Shown here: piece by piece, positions 7,308 through 10,389 of the stretch
Layout: the number at the start of each line of letters is the position of its first letter
Numbering within the stretch: the stretch's first letter is position 1
From: UBA3064 sp023258775
Lineage (GTDB): Bacteria; Pseudomonadota; Gammaproteobacteria; Burkholderiales; Burkholderiaceae_E
Direction of reading: 5' to 3'
Assembly: GCA_044355655.1 (NCBI GenBank)
Contig: JBIKXS010000060.1
Span: 1 to 10,389 of the forward strand
Length of the DNA stretch: 10,389 nt
Translations under genes and position numbers: made by a program
Notes under the pieces: generated by a model
The model's input: only the letters and a program-made list of their open reading frames with translations
What the model was told of the DNA's origin: nothing
The model's database searches: none

Positions 7308-7387
7308 GAAAGATGATTCATCAAAGCAATCGATCGCATCAGCTAAGGCTAACATCGCAAACATTCAAGCCCAGAACTGCGGTCTCC
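7308..7387. promoter_or_regulatory. Divergent regulatory region between the cbb3 locus and the mtnA operon
   Basis: Both gene sets must start transcription in or near this stretch, unless promoters lie inside the flanking genes. A perfect 5-base inverted repeat with a one-base centre (GATGATTCATC, 7312-7322) is the only symmetrical element noticed. The minus strand also has one FNR-like half site, TTGAT (7324-7320), but its partner half is not at the right spacing. Weak promoter-like hexamers exist (TAACAT at 7350-7355, plus strand) without a matching -35. If the 7364 start of the membrane protein is used, most of this region becomes coding. Confidence 0.35.
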
Positions 7388-8629
7388 ATGACTTTCATCT
7401 CGATGACAACAAAGCCCTTGCGTCCCACGCTTTGGATTGAGCAAGGGCAGGTTTTTACCTGGGATCAAACCAGGCTGCCCTTTGAACGAGAAGTGATTTG
7501 CCTGGCAAACAGTCAGGATTGCGCCCGGGCAATCGCCAGCATGCAAGTGCGCGGCGCACCCTTAATTGGCGCAGTCGCTGCCCTGGGCATGGCGATGGCC
7601 ATTCGAGAGGCGCTCGCAAAACATCCTGGGTGCTATCGCGAGGCGGGCTGGCTTGACACCCTCGCCAAAGCGCTTCTTGCAACCCGCCCGACCGCCGTCA
7701 ATCTGGCCTGGGCGGTCGCCCAAGTCAGCGCTTCGGTCAACGCCATCTTGCAAGCGTCAACGATTGATCAAGAGCCGCCGACGCAAGATCTTAGGGGTGA
7801 TCAAGTCAACGATTCACTGCGTAATCGAGAAAGTAAGCCAACAGCCGATTCAATGGCAACCTTGCTTGCCGAACAAGCCTGGCAACGCGCACTTGACCTG
7901 GTCGACGAAGACCGAAGCTGCAACGCAGCCATTGGTATGCAAACCCAAAACGTTTTAATGAATAACGCTTTAATGAAGCATGCGCATGGACATACCGCTT
8001 CAAGGCCGCTTCAAATTCTCACACACTGCAACGCCGGTGCACTTGCCACGGTTGATTGGGGTACTGCCACCGCTGGCATTTACCAACTTCACGCCCAGGG
8101 TATCGCCCTTCATGTGTGGGTCGACGAGACACGCCCACGCAACCAGGGTGCGAGTCTCACCGCCTACGAACTTGCCGATGCTGGTATTCCGCACACGGTG
8201 ATTGCCGATAACGCCGGTGGCCTTTTGATGATGAGGGGCCTTGTTGACGCCGTCATGGTGGGCTGTGATCGGGTCTGTGCTAACGGCGATGTGGTCAATA
8301 AAATCGGCACGTATTTGAAAGCCTTGGCTGCCAAAGCCCATGGCATTCCCTTTTGGGTGGCCTGCCCTGCGTCAAGCATCGATATGAACTGCCCAAGCGG
8401 CATGGATGTCAGCATCGAAGAGCGCAGCGCCTTGGAACTGAGCCAGATTCGCGGCCTGCCTGTACATCCCCAACAAAGCCTGCGCCAACCCATCCTCGTT
8501 GAGATCATGCAAGCGGGACAAACTTGCTATAACCCGGGCTTTGACATTACCCCGGCAGCCTTGGTGAGCGGGCTGATCACCGAACATGCCCTGATCAATC
8601 CCTTGAAACTTCGGGAGACTTTTGCGTGA
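7388..8629 (+). CDS. mtnA: MtnA, S-methyl-5-thioribose-1-phosphate isomerase
   Basis: Converts 5-methylthioribose-1-phosphate to 5-methylthioribulose-1-phosphate; relatives also accept 5-deoxyribose-1-phosphate. Cytoplasmic, of the eIF2B-like isomerase fold. Motifs (numbered from the 7388 ATG, 413 residues): VRGAPLIGA (54-62), HCNAGALATVDWGTATAGI with the catalytic Cys214 (213-231), and GCDRVCANGDVVNKIGTY with the catalytic Asp294 (292-309). Most relatives have GADR where this protein has GCDR. It is longer than the usual 340-370 residues because of a hydrophilic insertion at roughly 122-156. The frame is open from 7313, but family alignment from memory puts the N-terminus near the ATG at 7388 or 7403; neither has a clear ribosome binding site. 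It shares a 4-base GTGA overlap with the aldolase gene. The ribose-bisphosphate isomerase sister family is less likely. Confidence 0.92.
   Translation: MTFISMTTKPLRPTLWIEQGQVFTWDQTRLPFEREVICLANSQDCARAIASMQVRGAPLIGAVAALGMAMAIREALAKHPGCYREAGWLDTLAKALLATRPTAVNLAWAVAQVSASVNAILQASTIDQEPPTQDLRGDQVNDSLRNRESKPTADSMATLLAEQAWQRALDLVDEDRSCNAAIGMQTQNVLMNNALMKHAHGHTASRPLQILTHCNAGALATVDWGTATAGIYQLHAQGIALHVWVDETRPRNQGASLTAYELADAGIPHTVIADNAGGLLMMRGLVDAVMVGCDRVCANGDVVNKIGTYLKALAAKAHGIPFWVACPASSIDMNCPSGMDVSIEERSALELSQIRGLPVHPQQSLRQPILVEIMQAGQTCYNPGFDITPAALVSGLITEHALINPLKLRETFA
7756..7814. repeat. Permuted short direct repeats inside mtnA
   Basis: GTCAACGATT occurs at 7756-7765 and 7805-7814, and TGATCAAG at 7765-7772 and 7798-7805. 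The two words abut in opposite order in the two places. They flank the middle of the segment encoding MtnA's extra hydrophilic loop, suggesting local duplication and rearrangement. Confidence 0.55.
8613..8628 (+). promoter_or_regulatory. Ribosome binding site and GTG start of the aldolase gene
   Basis: GGGAG (8613-8617) lies 8 bases before GTG at 8626. This GTG shares bases with the mtnA stop TGA (8627-8629), forming a GTGA overlap. No better in-frame start lies nearby, and the spacing supports this start and translational coupling to mtnA. Confidence 0.7.
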
Positions 8630-9381
8630 AACCCACGCCTGACATCCATACCGAGCTTGAGGCAAGGCAAGCCCTGATCGAGCAAGCCTTGAACCTGAAC
8701 CGACTTGGCATCAATCATGGCAAATCGGGCAATGTGTCGCTACGCTGGCATCGAAGCGCCAAAGCCCAAGGCGAAGGTTTGTTGATCACTCCGTCTGCGA
8801 TCGCTTATGAAAAGCTCCAGGCGCAAGATCTTGTCTGGATCTCGCTTCAAGACGATCCACCGCGGGTCGATGGCCACTACAAGCCCTCAAGCGAATGGCG
8901 TATGCATCGCGACTTGCTTCGTGCTCGTCCCGATTGTATGGCGGTGGTCCACACCCACTCGCTTTACGCAAGTGCGCTGTCTTGCATGCCCAATATTCAA
9001 CGTGAAGGCATACCGGCCTTTCACTATATGGTGGCGATGAGTCGAGCAAACCGAATCGCCTGCGCAAGCTATGCACGTTTTGGCAGCGATGACTTATCCC
9101 AAGCCATGCTCAAGGCCTTGGAACCCGATGCCCGAGCCTGCTTACTCGCTCATCATGGCGTTATTGCAGCCGGCGAGGATCTTGCCAGTGCACTTGGTTT
9201 GGCGCAGGAAGTCGAAGCGCTTGCCATGATGTATAGCCAATGCCTTGCGCTTGGCGGCCCTGCCGTACTGAGCGAGCAGGCTATGCAAGACGTCCACGAA
9301 GCCTTCGTTGGCTATCGAAATCCTGATCTTAAAGCGCAAGAGCAGCAGTCCACCGAGCCACCCACAAGGGGCGCTGTATGA
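8626..9381 (+). CDS. FucA-like class II aldolase, probable methylthioribulose-1-phosphate (DHAP shunt) aldolase
   Basis: Zinc-dependent class II aldolase/adducin-family protein of 251 residues. It resembles E. coli L-fuculose-phosphate aldolase throughout: SGNVSLR (34-40) and ITPSAIAYEKL (54-64) in the phosphate-binding region; the catalytic Glu90 in PSSEWRMH; zinc ligands His109 and His111 in VVHTHS; Tyr134 in PAFHYM (matching FucA Tyr113); and AHHGVIA (175-181) with the third zinc histidine. Next to mtnA, its likely substrate is 5-methylthioribulose-1-phosphate or 5-deoxyribulose-1-phosphate, split into dihydroxyacetone phosphate and (methylthio)acetaldehyde or acetaldehyde. That is the DHAP-shunt reaction. 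The alternative is MtnB, the dehydratase of the classical methionine salvage pathway, which shares the fold; the closer FucA resemblance argues against it, though only from motif recall. It ends with an ATGA overlap into the next gene. Confidence 0.88.
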   Translation: MKPTPDIHTELEARQALIEQALNLNRLGINHGKSGNVSLRWHRSAKAQGEGLLITPSAIAYEKLQAQDLVWISLQDDPPRVDGHYKPSSEWRMHRDLLRARPDCMAVVHTHSLYASALSCMPNIQREGIPAFHYMVAMSRANRIACASYARFGSDDLSQAMLKALEPDARACLLAHHGVIAAGEDLASALGLAQEVEALAMMYSQCLALGGPAVLSEQAMQDVHEAFVGYRNPDLKAQEQQSTEPPTRGAV

Positions 9382-10370
9382 GCAAGAGCCAGGCCCAAGC
9401 ACTTTGGTGTCATCGACTAAGCGATGACTTAAGCGGCGTGGGTCTTGCCAGTGTCGAGGTGGGCGAGCCCGGTCCGGGTGAAGTACGTCTGCGGGTACGG
9501 GCTGGCGCCTTAAATTTCCCCGACCTACTCATGACCCGAGGTCTTTACCAGTACAAACCGGCACTACCCTTTGTGATGGGGGTGGAGGGCTGTGGGGTGG
9601 TTGAGGCCATCGGCGAAGGCGTCAACCGTTTCATGCTCGGTGACCGGGTGGCCTTCAGTTGTCCCCACGGCGCCTTTGCCAGCGCTTTGGTTTTACCGGC
9701 CGAGTCGCTAAGTTTGGTACCCCCAGGACTTGATGACGCTCAAGCGGCTGCCTACTCGGTCACGGCGCTCACCGCTTGGGTCAGTCTGATTCGACGCGGC
9801 AAGTTGCTTGCCGGAGAAATAGCACTCATTCACGGCGCCAACGGGGGCGTCGGCATTGCAGCGGTTCAACTGGCCAAACATATCGGAGCCACAGTCATCG
9901 CCACGGCGAGCTCAGAGGCAAAACTTGCACTGGCCCGCCAAGCAGGCGCTGAGCACTGCCTCGTACTTGAACCGGGCTGGCATGAAAGGGTTAAGCACAT
10001 CACCGGTGGCCGCGGCGTCGATCTTTGTATGGATCCGGTCGGTGGTGATGTGTTTGACTTCTCCATCCGTTGCATGGCCTGGGGTGGGCGCGTGTTGGTT
10101 GTTGGCTTTGCCTCGGGCCGCTTTCCCAGGCTCTCGGTCAACCACGCGCTGATTAAAGGACTCTCGATTCTGGGCGTTCGCGCAGGTGAGTCTGGCAGAC
10201 GCGACCCCGCGGCAGGCCGGGAAGATCGTGCCAAGATCCGCCAGCTTTTAGCACAAGGCGTGATGCTTCCCCCGATTGGGGCGCGTTTCCCGCTTAGCGC
10301 AGGCGTTCGCGCCTTGCAAACCATGGCCGAGCGCCAGGTGGTGGGCAAACTTTGTCTCGAAATGCCCTAA
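9378..10370 (+). CDS. Zinc-free medium-chain dehydrogenase, NADPH:quinone oxidoreductase family
   Basis: Cytoplasmic medium-chain dehydrogenase/reductase of 330 residues. The N-terminal GroES-like domain (about 1-125) includes GALNFPDLLMTRGLYQYKP (43-61) and GVEGCGVVEAIGEGV (68-82). The Rossmann domain has GANGGVG (153-159) for NADP(H) binding and the helix SSEAKLALARQAGAEH (178-193). The cysteine and histidine zinc ligands of alcohol dehydrogenases are absent, which places it with quinone oxidoreductases. Family members reduce quinones, enones or related carbonyls using NADPH. The ATG overlaps the aldolase stop (ATGA), with AAGGGG at 9366-9371 as ribosome binding site, so it is the third gene of the mtnA unit. 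It might reduce the aldehyde released by the aldolase, but this substrate is inferred only from position. The 19 bases after its stop hold nothing recognisable. Confidence 0.9.
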   Translation: MSKSQAQALWCHRLSDDLSGVGLASVEVGEPGPGEVRLRVRAGALNFPDLLMTRGLYQYKPALPFVMGVEGCGVVEAIGEGVNRFMLGDRVAFSCPHGAFASALVLPAESLSLVPPGLDDAQAAAYSVTALTAWVSLIRRGKLLAGEIALIHGANGGVGIAAVQLAKHIGATVIATASSEAKLALARQAGAEHCLVLEPGWHERVKHITGGRGVDLCMDPVGGDVFDFSIRCMAWGGRVLVVGFASGRFPRLSVNHALIKGLSILGVRAGESGRRDPAAGREDRAKIRQLLAQGVMLPPIGARFPLSAGVRALQTMAERQVVGKLCLEMP

Positions 10371-10389
10371 GCCTCCAAGCCCCGTCAAG

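Noticed and set aside
7308..7364. Nineteen-residue N-terminal extension of the TauE-like protein from the ATG at 7364
   Set aside because: The extra residues are not hydrophobic in the way the family N-terminus is, and relatives typically start just before the GLLGGxHCxGMCGG helix; kept only as an alternative start.
9866..10348. 160-residue minus-strand frame opposite the dehydrogenase gene
   Set aside because: It is antisense to the Rossmann domain coding region and has no recognisable features.
1..10389. Frequent CGATCG and CAAGCC words suggesting a genome-wide repeat or uptake sequence
   Set aside because: They occur in varied contexts inside coding regions without a fixed longer core, so they look like composition and codon bias; a whole-genome word count would be needed.

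Overview
The window reads as a chromosomal segment of a betaproteobacterium, most likely of the Burkholderiales. This is inferred from the sequence character of the cbb3 oxidase proteins and the gene order around them; no rRNA or other marker is present to confirm it. Both strands are packed with genes. No tRNA, rRNA, mobile element or CRISPR array was seen, and no stretch over 300 bases lacks a gene.

Left and centre (1-7307, minus strand): a cbb3-type (high-affinity, microaerobic) cytochrome c oxidase locus. In transcription order it reads: a TauE/SafE-like membrane protein (6525-7307), ccoI copper P-type ATPase (4021-6528), ccoS (3794-4042), an 86-base gap, ccoN (2256-3707), ccoO (1627-2235), ccoQ (1357-1617), ccoP (407-1360) and the start of ccoG, cut by the window edge (1-391). 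CcoN is the catalytic haem b/b3-CuB subunit. CcoO and CcoP carry the c-type haems that feed it electrons, and CcoQ is the small stabilising subunit. CcoI, CcoG, CcoS and probably the TauE-like protein supply copper and assemble the enzyme. Most junctions are overlapping or very short, which suggests translational coupling. All haem and CuB ligands that can be checked are intact.

Right (7388-10370, plus strand, divergent): three genes joined by 4-base start/stop overlaps. They are mtnA (methylthioribose-1-phosphate isomerase), a FucA-like class II aldolase, and a zinc-free quinone-oxidoreductase-type dehydrogenase. MtnA plus a FucA-like aldolase is the signature of the DHAP shunt. That pathway salvages 5'-methylthioadenosine or 5'-deoxyadenosine to dihydroxyacetone phosphate and a two-carbon aldehyde without oxygen. 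The third gene could handle the aldehyde, but this is inference. The kinase or phosphorylase that would make the MtnA substrate is not in the window.

The two units diverge from a short region of about 80 bases (7308-7387). Local oddities are a 28-base near-tandem duplication in the ccoQ tail, a hydrophilic insertion in MtnA containing permuted short repeats, and the absence of a recognisable FNR/Anr box before ccoN. The best candidate for something less described is the compact mtnA-aldolase-dehydrogenase operon beside the microaerobic oxidase.
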